From the NCBI GenBank assembly GCA_036337295.1, contig JAYZEN010000001.1, positions 434,001 through 498,000 on the forward strand: a stretch of DNA of 64,000 nucleotides, written 5' to 3'. Positions 1 to 9,088 of the stretch are shown here, piece by piece (the first letter of the stretch is position 1; every line of letters starts with the position of its first letter). Source of the DNA: Ketobacter sp036337295. GTDB taxonomy: Bacteria > Pseudomonadota > Gammaproteobacteria > Pseudomonadales > Ketobacteraceae. Made by a program: the position numbers and the translations under genes. Under the pieces are notes generated by a model. The model did not search any database. It had not been told where the DNA came from and was given only the letters and a program-made list of their open reading frames with translations.

Positions 1-1
1 G

Positions 2-2668
2 GCTGAAGATCAGGGCACCAGCAGCGTCGCAATCATACTCTCCGGCACCGGCAGTGACGGCAGTCGTGGTATCAAATCCATCAAGGACTCCGGCGGCCTG
101 GTGATGGTACAGGAGCCCGCGGACGCGAAATTTGATGGCATGCCCATGTGCGCGGAAAAATCCGGTTGCGCGGACATTATTGCGCCGGTTGTAGAACTGC
201 CCGCCCGTCTCATCCAGTATATATCCCATCCAGTGATTCGTGGTGAAGGCGAGCCTGTTGGCACGCTTCTGCTGGGAGCAGAAGATGCCCTGCACGGGAT
301 CTTTGAGCTGTTAAGGGAAAGCTGCCAGGTGGACTTCAGTCAATATAAAGGTAGCACTGTATCCCGCCGCCTGGAGCGCCAAATCAGCCTGCGGGGGTTA
401 CGGGATATCAAAGAGTATTACAAACTACTGCAAGAGGACCGCGCTGAACTGGATCTGCTGGCCAAAAACATGCTGATCGGAGTAACCCGGTTTTTTCGGG
501 ATCTGGAAGCATTTGAGAGTCTGGAACAGAATGTGGTTCCCTCCATTCTGACAGAAAGCGATGTCAATACACCCATTCGGGTCTGGCTGGCGGGATGCTC
601 CACCGGCGAGGAAGCATACTCCATTGCCATCCTGTTGGACGAGGCCTTGCAACAACAGGGAACCACCCGCGCCATAAAAATCTTCGCCACCGACGTGGAC
701 CCTGACTCTCTGGCCGTGGCCAGCAACGGCGAGTACGATCAGAATATTGCAGCTGATATCAGCGAGTCTCGTTTGAAGCGTTATTTCCTGCAAAGCGAAC
801 TCGGCTATACCGTGACGCCCTCGTTGCGGCAGATGGTGGTGTTCGCGACCCATAATCTGTTACGGGACCCGCCGTTTTCAAATTGTCAATTGGCGATTTG
901 CCGAAACGTGCTCATCTATTTCCAGAACAAGGCTCAACAACGCATCCTTTCCATGTTGCATTTCGCTTTGCAGCCATCCGGTTTTCTGTTCTTGGGCGGA
1001 TCTGAGAGCCCTGGCAACCTGGACCGGCACTTTGATGTGATCGACGAACGCAACCGGATCTATCGCAAGAATTCAAAGGTGAGGTTACTGCCGGAATCAA
1101 TCGCTCCGGCGACCCGCAACACTCAACCCGGACGCACCAGCGGCTCCCGCATTCCCAGTGTGGAAAATCTGGTCCGCAATTATCAGTTAACTCACCGGGC
1201 TCCGGTCTACTTTCCGGTGCTGGATGAACTGGTGAATCTGTACGTGCATGGTTGCATTGTGCTCGACGACAATCTCGACGTGCTGCACCTGTACGGCAAC
1301 ACCGAAACCTATACCCAAAAACTCAAAGCCGGCCGTTTCAGTTCCAATATCGATGACTTTATTATCGATAACCTGAAGATACCGGTTTCCAACCTCTTAC
1401 ATCGGGCCCAGAACGAACAGAAAAACATTACTTATCACCGGGTCAGCCTGAAAACCGACAAGAACGAAGAGCTGCTGCTGAACATCCAAGCGGTTTATGT
1501 CCGAACCACGAACAATTCTCCTGCCTACATCGCACTGGTGTTCGAGCCCCTGAAGCTGGACCTGGAAACAGATCACCTGGAAGTGGTTCACTTCGACCCG
1601 AACAACGAACATCAACGCCGCATACTGGATCTGGAAAAAGCGCTGAAGCAAAGCAAGGAAGATCTGCAACTCACCGTCGAAGAACTGGAGACCACCAACG
1701 AGGAATTGCAGAGCTCCAATGAAGAGCTGATGGCCGCCAATGAAGAGTTGCAAAGCACGAATGAGGAACTGCAATCGGTCAATGAGGAGTTGTACTCGGT
1801 CAACAGTGAGTATCACGAGAAAATTGAAGAACTGACGCAGGTTAACCTCGACCTGGACAACATCATAAAATCGGCAGACATCGGGTTTGTTTTTCTCGAT
1901 CATGCCCTGCTGATTCGACGCTTCTCACCCTTGGCAGCAAAGCTCCTGAACCTGATCGACAGCGATCTTGGCCGCCCGTTCCATCACATATCTCATTCCC
2001 TGGAGTACGAAGGTATTCTGGGTGATATTTCAAAGGCCATCAGCGACGAACTTACCATTGAATCTGAGATCCTGCATGAAAGCGGCACACCGCTGTGGGT
2101 GAAAATTTCGCCCTACTTTGACGACAGCAACGTCACCATGGGCTGTGTTATTTCGCTCAGCGATATCAGCGAGCTGAAAAAACTCAAGGATCAACTCAGC
2201 GAAAGCAATCAGCGCCTGCGCGACACCATTGCCACTGCCTTCTGGAAGCAGGAGACACCGCTCAAGTTACTGCTGGTGGACGACAACGAAGTGGACCGTA
2301 TGGCCATCCGTAGCACCATCAACAAAATCAAGCGGGGTGAATTACAGTACCAGATTTGCGAAGCAGCGAATTTTGACGACGCCTGTGATCTGCTGAGCAA
2401 AGAACGGTTTGACGTGTGCCTGGTGGACTACCGGCTTGGAGAACACAATGGCTTTGAACTGGTTGAGCGCCTGCGCAACTTCAGCGCCCAACCTGCGTTC
2501 ATTGTGGTGTCCGGTTTCATTGAGATGGGCATGCAGGATGATGCGCTACGCTTGGGCATCTACGACATGATTGATAAGAGTGATGTGTCTGCCCCATTAC
2601 TGGAGCGCAGCATCCGCTACACCCAGCGCCACCGATTAAGCGAATCCTACCTGTCCAACATGGAATAG
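2..2668 (+). CDS. CheB-CheR-coiled coil-PAS-receiver fusion protein (5' partial)
   Basis: The open frame runs off the left edge, and 888 residues are visible. Residues 1-80 are the end of a CheB methylesterase domain, with the active-site loop SGTGSDG at 14-20. Next comes a CheR methyltransferase: an N-terminal helical part, the SAM-binding segment WLAGCSTGEEAYS near 195, and CRNVLIYF near 300. Residues about 538-613 form a coiled coil of NEELQS/NEELM-type repeats, followed by a PAS domain (about 618-730) and a C-terminal receiver (about 755-873) with probable phosphoacceptor D809 in CLVDYRL. CheB-CheR-PAS fusions are known and usually end in a histidine kinase. Here no HisKA/HATPase lies between PAS and receiver, so the protein probably receives phosphate from another kinase. 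The neighbouring minus-strand kinases are candidates (inference). Confidence 0.9.
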   Translation, partial: AEDQGTSSVAIILSGTGSDGSRGIKSIKDSGGLVMVQEPADAKFDGMPMCAEKSGCADIIAPVVELPARLIQYISHPVIRGEGEPVGTLLLGAEDALHGIFELLRESCQVDFSQYKGSTVSRRLERQISLRGLRDIKEYYKLLQEDRAELDLLAKNMLIGVTRFFRDLEAFESLEQNVVPSILTESDVNTPIRVWLAGCSTGEEAYSIAILLDEALQQQGTTRAIKIFATDVDPDSLAVASNGEYDQNIAADISESRLKRYFLQSELGYTVTPSLRQMVVFATHNLLRDPPFSNCQLAICRNVLIYFQNKAQQRILSMLHFALQPSGFLFLGGSESPGNLDRHFDVIDERNRIYRKNSKVRLLPESIAPATRNTQPGRTSGSRIPSVENLVRNYQLTHRAPVYFPVLDELVNLYVHGCIVLDDNLDVLHLYGNTETYTQKLKAGRFSSNIDDFIIDNLKIPVSNLLHRAQNEQKNITYHRVSLKTDKNEELLLNIQAVYVRTTNNSPAYIALVFEPLKLDLETDHLEVVHFDPNNEHQRRILDLEKALKQSKEDLQLTVEELETTNEELQSSNEELMAANEELQSTNEELQSVNEELYSVNSEYHEKIEELTQVNLDLDNIIKSADIGFVFLDHALLIRRFSPLAAKLLNLIDSDLGRPFHHISHSLEYEGILGDISKAISDELTIESEILHESGTPLWVKISPYFDDSNVTMGCVISLSDISELKKLKDQLSESNQRLRDTIATAFWKQETPLKLLLVDDNEVDRMAIRSTINKIKRGELQYQICEAANFDDACDLLSKERFDVCLVDYRLGEHNGFELVERLRNFSAQPAFIVVSGFIEMGMQDDALRLGIYDMIDKSDVSAPLLERSIRYTQRHRLSESYLSNME

Positions 2669-2684
2669 AATACAGCCTATTGGA

Positions 2685-3749
2685 TTATTTGGCCGCAGGC
2701 AGCGAGACATGAAACTCGCTGCCACAGCCAGGGCTGCTTTTCAGGGTGATCCTGCCTTTGTGGTGGTCAACAATTTTGGCAACGATGGCCAGCCCAAGCC
2801 CGCTCCCTTCTCTGCCGCCGGACTTCAGGCGCTTGAAGGGATGGAACACGAGCTCCTGATAGTCCTGCGGGATGCCAATGCCATTATCCCGGACGCACAA
2901 CTGTACATGCTCCCCAGCCTCGCTCCAGGTAATATCAATGCTCGGTGCAGCCTGCGAGTACTTGACGGCATTTTCGATCAGATTCAACAACAAAATATAC
3001 AGCAACGAGGCATTACCCAGGACGGCAGGCAATGCAGACCGTTGAATCGCCGGCTGCTCCCGTACCACCAGTTCACTGCCCCTCAATACGCGGTCCAGGA
3101 CCGCATCCAAATCCACCACATCCATTTGTACGCCGATGCCATCCACGCTCAGATAGTCGTACAACCCGTTCACCAGATCATCCATGGCTTGCAGACGCTG
3201 ATCCATGAGCTGGAGCAAATGCTGGCTGTAATCCGTTAACTGGCCACGTTCCGACAAATCATCTTTCAGCATAACGGACAGCTGCCCGATGTTGCGAACC
3301 GGGGATTTAAAATCATGGGACAGGCTTTGACAAAACATCTGCTGTGCCTGGGCTCTTGCCTCGAGTCGGAGCTGCTGTTTTTTTCGTTCGACCGCGTATC
3401 GACACACCCGCTCCAACAGTACAGGGCTTAATTCCTCCTTTGGCAGATAGTCCTGAATGCCCTGATTGATCAGTCGCATGGCCACATCGACATCGTTCAA
3501 CGACGTCAGCACCACCACCGGCACCTGCGTTTCCAGACCGGAAAGTACCTCCACGGTTTCCACCACATTGGAAGTGGGAAAATCCAGATCGAACAACGCA
3601 ATATCAAAAGCCTCGGCACGCAACGCAGCCAAACCCTCTGCCAGATTCGAACTCAGCACCAGCTTCGCCTTTGATTTGAAAGCCGCCAGGCATGCGTCGG
3701 TGATCAATTCCGCATGATCAGGATTGTCTTCTACAACCAGAATTTTCAT
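2685..3749 (-). CDS. receiver-histidine kinase hybrid
   Basis: The protein has 354 residues. Residues 1-120 are a receiver domain with acidic pocket ED at 7-8 and likely phosphoacceptor D54 (ALFDLDFP). A HisKA segment follows with H145 in SLSHDFKSPVRNI, then a HATPase domain with N-box LIENAVKYS and G-box DNGIGIP. There is no membrane segment, so it is a cytosolic kinase whose input is phosphorylation of its own N-terminal receiver. It is the last gene of a minus-strand set with the receiver protein and Cache kinase upstream (24 nt gap), and it converges on the CheB-CheR fusion gene. A phosphorelay among these four proteins is inference. Confidence 0.88.
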   Translation of the reverse strand: MKILVVEDNPDHAELITDACLAAFKSKAKLVLSSNLAEGLAALRAEAFDIALFDLDFPTSNVVETVEVLSGLETQVPVVVLTSLNDVDVAMRLINQGIQDYLPKEELSPVLLERVCRYAVERKKQQLRLEARAQAQQMFCQSLSHDFKSPVRNIGQLSVMLKDDLSERGQLTDYSQHLLQLMDQRLQAMDDLVNGLYDYLSVDGIGVQMDVVDLDAVLDRVLRGSELVVREQPAIQRSALPAVLGNASLLYILLLNLIENAVKYSQAAPSIDITWSEAGEHVQLCVRDNGIGIPQDYQELVFHPFKRLKSGGREGSGLGLAIVAKIVDHHKGRITLKSSPGCGSEFHVSLPAAK

Positions 3750-3773
3750 GCAACCTCCCCCGGTTTCCGCCGC

Positions 3774-4181
3774 TTACCGACTCCAAGCTTGATCAATTTG
3801 GGCAATGGCATCCAGAAACACTTCCTGTGTCAGGGGCTTGGAAATGAAACCGCTGGCCCCAATTTTTTGACAACGTTCCACATCCCGGGTCAACGTGCTG
3901 GTGGTTAACATCACCACCGGAACCTGGCACCATTCCGCATCGCTTTTCAACGAATCCAACACTTCCAATCCATCCACCCTGGGCATTTTAAGATCCAGTA
4001 AAATGAGATCAGGACAAGCCGGGCGATGCTTGCTTTGGGTGCCAGAAAGCAGCGCTATCATGTCGGCTCCACTGGCCAGGCGGGATACCTGGTTGTCCGG
4101 ATTAAACCCCAACAACGATTCAATGATCAGCTCGGCATGATCATCATCATCTTCCACCAACAAAATACTAATCGCCCGCAT
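3774..4181 (-). CDS. single-domain response regulator (Rcp1-like)
   Basis: A 135-residue stand-alone receiver: acidic pocket VEDDDD at 9-14, phosphoacceptor D63 in LILLDLKMP, and the conserved lysine in ISKP. There is no output domain. Single receivers of this type often shuttle phosphate from a sensor kinase. The start overlaps the end of the upstream Cache/PAS kinase gene by 14 nt, so the two are almost certainly translated from one message and form a cognate pair. Confidence 0.9.
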   Translation of the reverse strand: MRAISILLVEDDDDHAELIIESLLGFNPDNQVSRLASGADMIALLSGTQSKHRPACPDLILLDLKMPRVDGLEVLDSLKSDAEWCQVPVVMLTTSTLTRDVERCQKIGASGFISKPLTQEVFLDAIAQIDQAWSR

Positions 4182-6429
4182 GGATAGACTCCTGCACTGT
4201 GGGCTGCTGAACGGGGATACTTTCAGAAGAATCCGCCTGCGACAGACATGGCTGAGCTGGAAAGCTCAACGTGAATTCCGCACCCTGCCCCGGCTGGGAC
4301 ACCAACGCAACCTTGCCATTGTGTTTGTCCATGACGGTTTTCACAATGGCCAAGCCAACCCCGGTGCCTTCCACATGTGTGTCCAGCCGCTCAAAAATCC
4401 GAAACACTTTAGCGTGATACTGAGGTTCGATACCCCGACCATTGTCTTTTATCCTGAGCATACCGAAGCCATCCTGCTCCCACGAGCGAATCTCAATTCT
4501 GGGCGCACATCCATCGGCGTGATAGTTCACCGCATTCTCCAGTAAGTTCTGGATGCACTGAACCAACATTTTCCGGTTCGCACACAACCAAGTGGTCGCC
4601 AGCTCCAGTTCCACCTTACACTCGGTTTGCGCCAGCTTTTCATTAAGGGTACCTGTTGCCTGCTCAACACAGTCGTTCAGATCACAACGCTGCCTCTGCA
4701 AGGGTAACGTCACCAGACGGGACAGCGCCAGCAAATCATTGAGCAAGGTACCCATGTGCTCCACATTCGCCAATATACGTTGCAGCCTGTGCTGCACTTT
4801 TTGATCCAATGTGGGCCCCGCCTCCCGCAGTACACTTTCAGCGAACCCTTTGATGGTCACCAGAGGGGATTTCAGATCATGAGAAACCGTATAGATGAAG
4901 CGCTCCATTTCATCATTCTTATCCTGAAGCACCCGGTTCGCTTGTCTCTGGTTTTCCTGCAGCTCCCGTGCCACAGTGATGTCCCGCACAATGGCGGCCA
5001 CGCCGGTAACCTCCTGTTCATAGAGTGCAATAGGAGAGAGTGCGACCGAGGCATAACGATCTCGTCCGGCCCCACCTGCCACACTCAACTGGATTTCCAC
5101 GGTGTCCGATTCTCCGGTTTCGCAGACCGTATCCAATGCGGCCTTCAGTGCCTGCCTCCCATCGCTTTCCGCTTCATCCCCAAGGTCCTGCACCAGGTCC
5201 CACAACTCCCGTTGAGTCAGGGAGTCCGGCGCCCAACCGAGCAAATGCAACGCGGCATCATTGCAGGACACCACATGACCGCTGCGGTTCACACCCAGAA
5301 TAATATCCTTCGAACCCCTCACGATCGCATCAAACTGTGCCCTGGCAGCCAATTCCGCCAGGCCCTTACGACTGAACAACCAATATAGGGTCAGCAGTGC
5401 CAGTGCCACTACCAACATGACCGAGTCCACCAGTAGTGCACCGGTTTGATTCTCTCTAAGCCGGACTTGCAGCTTGTCCAGTTCCATCGCCGACACCAGC
5501 TCAAGTGCCCAGTCCGAGCGTGCCTGAGGGAACTCAAGACGCTGCTTGTGAACAAGATAACTGCGTTCGCCCTCCTGTATCGCCTGAGCAACGGTGGAGG
5601 CCTGATTGAATGGGTCAGGAGCCTCACGAAACGTGTTTGACCAGGGCCGGTCCCGACCATACTCATATTCAAAATTGCGTTCAACGTTGGGGTGCAGGAG
5701 GAACTGGGCGTGATCATTCAGCAGAAACACCCCTGCACGCTCCACCGCCGATTCAGTGAGGGCGGAAAACAGCGGGTGTGCATCGAAATTGACCACAATC
5801 ATGCCAAACAGAGTCTCCGTATCGCTGTACACTGCCTGGATGACCCGGTAGGTAGGCCAATTAGGTTGTTCAATTTCGCCCCATTCCCGATTGAGATTGA
5901 TTTCAGAGAGGAAGACCTGATTGGGTGGCAGGGAAAGCGCCTTCTGAAAATACTGGCGCCCCCCTTTGGCCTGCATTTCGTCGCTGGGAACCACACGGGC
6001 GGTTTCCCCCTGCCGCTGCACGCGCACCAATTCCATCCCCCCCTGCTCCACACCGATGTAGCGGATCTGCACGATGGAGGGGTTATTGAGAACGTAAGAT
6101 GTGAAGATCGTTTCCAGCCGTTGCACCCAGACCCGGTAGGGCGTGGTGTCCTTCGGGTCGATCCCGGCGTGCTGCCGTGCCCGGATGATGCCCTGCACCG
6201 GGGGCGTATCGTGCAGGAATCGAACGTGCCGCTCGGCGGCAACAAAAGTGGTTCGAATCAGATCAGCCTGCAGGCCGGCGACGTTGGCCAGGCTTTCCCT
6301 CGCCTCGCGGTATACGATCTTACCCGCATTGTGGTATGACACGCCGATCAGCAGCACAAAGCCACTGAGGAGCAAGGCCACACCCGCCAAGAACGCTTTG
6401 TTACTGAGATATAAGCTCTTCACCGTCAC
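4168..6429 (-). CDS. membrane sensor histidine kinase with Cache and PAS domains
   Basis: The protein has 753 residues. An N-terminal membrane helix (about 12-32) and a second one (about 330-353) flank a periplasmic Cache-type sensor domain of about 290 residues. A cytoplasmic PAS domain (about 365-490) is followed by HisKA with H517 in TVSHDLKSP, then a HATPase with LLENAVNY, DNGRGI and GTGVGLAIV. No receiver or HAMP motif is obvious. The ligand is unknown; Cache domains typically bind small molecules in the periplasm. It is the first gene of a three-gene operon (kinase, receiver, receiver-kinase). The tail of about 25 residues after the HATPase is Ser/Gln-rich and unassigned. Confidence 0.9.
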   Translation of the reverse strand: MTVKSLYLSNKAFLAGVALLLSGFVLLIGVSYHNAGKIVYREARESLANVAGLQADLIRTTFVAAERHVRFLHDTPPVQGIIRARQHAGIDPKDTTPYRVWVQRLETIFTSYVLNNPSIVQIRYIGVEQGGMELVRVQRQGETARVVPSDEMQAKGGRQYFQKALSLPPNQVFLSEINLNREWGEIEQPNWPTYRVIQAVYSDTETLFGMIVVNFDAHPLFSALTESAVERAGVFLLNDHAQFLLHPNVERNFEYEYGRDRPWSNTFREAPDPFNQASTVAQAIQEGERSYLVHKQRLEFPQARSDWALELVSAMELDKLQVRLRENQTGALLVDSVMLVVALALLTLYWLFSRKGLAELAARAQFDAIVRGSKDIILGVNRSGHVVSCNDAALHLLGWAPDSLTQRELWDLVQDLGDEAESDGRQALKAALDTVCETGESDTVEIQLSVAGGAGRDRYASVALSPIALYEQEVTGVAAIVRDITVARELQENQRQANRVLQDKNDEMERFIYTVSHDLKSPLVTIKGFAESVLREAGPTLDQKVQHRLQRILANVEHMGTLLNDLLALSRLVTLPLQRQRCDLNDCVEQATGTLNEKLAQTECKVELELATTWLCANRKMLVQCIQNLLENAVNYHADGCAPRIEIRSWEQDGFGMLRIKDNGRGIEPQYHAKVFRIFERLDTHVEGTGVGLAIVKTVMDKHNGKVALVSQPGQGAEFTLSFPAQPCLSQADSSESIPVQQPTVQESIHAGD

Positions 6430-6495
6430 CGATCCAGGGCCAGAAGTCTCTCCAGATTATAGAGATCCGTCTGGCAGCATCCAACTCCCCGGACA

Positions 6496-7788
6496 TTACT
6501 GCTGTGGCACCAGCTCCAGCACATTGGAGACAAAGCGCCCCATCTTGAAGTCATCCGGCTGGGTACTGAAACCCATGCGCACCACCACGACATCGGCCTG
6601 GGGTACCGCCACCACATAGCGGTCATAGGAGCCGGCAAAGGCAAAGGCATCCGGCGGCAGTTCCGGGAACAGGTTCTGGCCCAGGTTCAGCCAGATGCCG
6701 GCACCATAGTCGTAGTTGGTCGCCCCCGGTGTCAGCGAATAGTTGACCCAGTCCGGCGTCAGAATGGCGTGCCCATTGAGCTCGCCCCCATGCATATAGA
6801 TCGAGGCCAGTGCTGCCCAGCCGCGGGTGGTGAGATAAACGCCCTCCCCCAACAAGGGGGTGGCGCCATTCGGTGAAAATTCCATGTGGAAGGCGGATTC
6901 CAGATCCCAGCCCGGATCAAACCAGTCATCCAACCGCACCAGGGCCGAGGCCAGGTTCATATAATCGCCGCTGGAATAATTGAATTCCTGCTCCGGGTCC
7001 TGGGCATAGGGTTTGCTGGCCGCATAACCCGCCGGATCGGCGCTGTTATACAACATTTGCCCCTGGTCGTTGTTCGCCCCCAGGGAGGCCTCGTGCCACT
7101 GCAGGCCGCTGTTCATCCGCAAGCTGTGGTCGTAACTGATCAGGGCGCGCTGATCCTGCTCCCAGCCCGCGAGCAGCATGGCATCGTCCTGATGCACAGC
7201 GCCTCGCCCCACCAGTCGCCCGAGCAACAGGTTGGCGAAGCTCTTGGACATGGAGAATCCCTTGAGCGGCGAATCGGGCCCCAGGCCATCGCGGTAGGCT
7301 TCCGCCACCACGGTGTTGCCCTTGAGAACCAGGATCGCAGTGGAGTGTTCCGGTGCTCCCACCGCCACCACCGACTGCACATAGCGTTGCAGGGCTGACG
7401 TGGGGTCCACCTGGGTCACAAACCCCGAGGACGGTGCCGGCGGCAGGGCATAATAATAGGCGAGTTGGCGATCCAGATAGTGATTGCGGCAGTCCTCACG
7501 GGGGGCTTCTGTACCCACCACCGAGGCCTGTTTGCTGGCCAGCCAGGGGAACCAGAAGTTGTCCACCTGGACACTGCGATCGCCTAGCAGGACTTTCCAA
7601 CTGGGTTGAACCAGGGGCGCCACGTTGGTGACATAGCCGATGGCGGCAGATTGGTCGTAGCCCTCCTGCCAAATGGAGGCACAGACGTTCTTGGCCACAT
7701 AGCGCCCCAACATGGGCAAATCCTTGGCGTAATCGCAGCCGCCAAGGCCACAGGCAAGAAGTAAAAACATCCCTGTTTTTCGTAACAT
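6496..7788 (-). CDS. beta-lactamase-fold serine hydrolase lipoprotein
   Basis: The chosen ATG gives 430 residues and has GGGGA five bases upstream; a longer GTG start at 7806 is possible but poorly spaced. An N-terminal lipoprotein signal ends in the lipobox GLGGC (C18), predicting membrane anchoring. The mature part resembles class C beta-lactamase/esterase family serine hydrolases, with the SxxK nucleophile motif in GFSMSKSF and a YSS/YMN-type second motif. Proteins of this family are more often esterases or peptidases than resistance enzymes, so the substrate cannot be named. The next gene downstream on this strand is the Cache histidine kinase, after a gap of 66 bases. Confidence 0.83.
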   Translation of the reverse strand: MLRKTGMFLLLACGLGGCDYAKDLPMLGRYVAKNVCASIWQEGYDQSAAIGYVTNVAPLVQPSWKVLLGDRSVQVDNFWFPWLASKQASVVGTEAPREDCRNHYLDRQLAYYYALPPAPSSGFVTQVDPTSALQRYVQSVVAVGAPEHSTAILVLKGNTVVAEAYRDGLGPDSPLKGFSMSKSFANLLLGRLVGRGAVHQDDAMLLAGWEQDQRALISYDHSLRMNSGLQWHEASLGANNDQGQMLYNSADPAGYAASKPYAQDPEQEFNYSSGDYMNLASALVRLDDWFDPGWDLESAFHMEFSPNGATPLLGEGVYLTTRGWAALASIYMHGGELNGHAILTPDWVNYSLTPGATNYDYGAGIWLNLGQNLFPELPPDAFAFAGSYDRYVVAVPQADVVVVRMGFSTQPDDFKMGRFVSNVLELVPQQ

Positions 7789-8026
7789 GACATCCCCAGT
7801 TGCCACTTCCCCGAATTTGAAGAGCTCACTGTAAACAGATTAAACAACGAGCACAAGCCACCACCCGACAGGCTGCCGCAGTTGGCCACTTTGGACAAGT
7901 AATGTGCGATCTGTAACGCCATTACAGAATCAATACACACTGGATATTCCTTTTTGATCACCGCAAGGTTAATTTCTCTCTCAAACGAAAAAAACAGAAA
8001 ACATAAACATGCGAGGGGAACACTGT

Positions 8027-8929
8027 ATGGCCAAGGTACCGTTGCGGGATGGTGAACGTTTGAACGTCATACGGATCGGTCGGGGCACTCCGGTGGTGTT
8101 GCTCCACGGGTTCGGCTCCCGGGGCTCCCATTGGGTCCACAACGTGCTCCCCTATACCCGCCAGTTTGAATTCTTTCTGCCAGACCTGCGGGGCTTCGGC
8201 CGTTCCCACCACGCCAATCTGGAAGGCTTGGATGTATTTGAGACCTATGCCAACGACCTGCAGGATCTGCTGGACCACTTTGAGCTGGACCAGGTCATCC
8301 TGGGGGGCGTTTCCACCGGTGCCTACACCTGCCTCACCTACAACCAGGTACATGGGTTTGAGCGGGTCAGCAAATACCTGAACATCGAACACGGCCCCAA
8401 CAGTGCGCATTGCCCCGGCAAGCTCAATGGCATCTTCGGTGAGCAACAGGAAGAACTGTTCCAGCGCTTTGCCGAGCTGCTGACCCTGGCCCGGGAGGCC
8501 GGTAACGGAGTGGAATACTGGCAGCTGCCCACAGAAGTGCGGGTGCGATTCCGCGACACAGTGGCCTTTATCTACAGCATCGCCATGTACCGCGGGCTGG
8601 CCCGCTGGGTGGTGGAGTTGGCCTCCCGTTACGCGGAGCCCCTGCTCACCCGTCACATGATGCCGGTGGAGAAATGGCAGACCTACCTGAACGTGATGCA
8701 GGCGTTCATGTCCGGGCGCGACACCCGGGATGCCCTGTCCGCCATACGGGTGCCCACCACCCTGATGATGGGCCGTCAATCCCGCTACTTCAGCCTGGCA
8801 GCCCAACACGAACTGGTGGAACACATTCCCCATGCCAAAGTCATCATCTTCGATAAAGCCGGTCACGCCCCCATGGTGGATCAACCGCTGAAGTTCCAGA
8901 GGGAATTCGGGCGCTTCCTGCGGACTTGA
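8027..8929 (+). CDS. alpha/beta hydrolase
   Basis: A 300-residue protein starting at the ATG preceded by GAGG; an in-frame ATG 18 bases upstream lies before that Shine-Dalgarno sequence. The alpha/beta-hydrolase fold is shown by the oxyanion segment HGFG (28-31), DLRGFGRS near 53-60, the nucleophile elbow GGVSTG with S96, and the catalytic histidine H280 in KAGHAP. There is no signal peptide, so it is cytosolic. Esterase, lactonase and haloalkane-type activities share this pattern, and the substrate is not predictable. It is flanked by the divergent serine-hydrolase gene and the chemoreceptor gene and appears monocistronic. Confidence 0.87.
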   Translation: MAKVPLRDGERLNVIRIGRGTPVVLLHGFGSRGSHWVHNVLPYTRQFEFFLPDLRGFGRSHHANLEGLDVFETYANDLQDLLDHFELDQVILGGVSTGAYTCLTYNQVHGFERVSKYLNIEHGPNSAHCPGKLNGIFGEQQEELFQRFAELLTLAREAGNGVEYWQLPTEVRVRFRDTVAFIYSIAMYRGLARWVVELASRYAEPLLTRHMMPVEKWQTYLNVMQAFMSGRDTRDALSAIRVPTTLMMGRQSRYFSLAAQHELVEHIPHAKVIIFDKAGHAPMVDQPLKFQREFGRFLRT

Positions 8930-8930
8930 A

Positions 8931-8985
8931 ACCCCCGTTTTTAGAACCAAAAGTTTATAAACAGGGGGCTGACCCAGTTTTTATC
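8931..8985 (+). terminator. possible weak stem-loop after the hydrolase gene
   Basis: Right after the stop codon, CCCCCGTTT can pair with AAAC(A)GGGGG over a loop of about 17 bases. A T-run follows only after ten more bases. It could slow or end transcription before the chemoreceptor gene, but it is not a canonical intrinsic terminator. Confidence 0.3.
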
Positions 8986-9088
8986 GTCGAGTAACCGCAT
9001 TCTGCTTCCCCATCAGCAATCCTTTTCTACACTGAATAAACATGGATTGAAATTCTCCCCCGGACTCTTTGCTGATAAAGGACTGATC

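Noticed and set aside
7788..7806. A longer start for the beta-lactamase-fold lipoprotein
   Set aside because: GTG at 7806 has its purine-rich sequence directly adjacent, while the internal ATG has proper spacing and leaves a normal lipoprotein signal.
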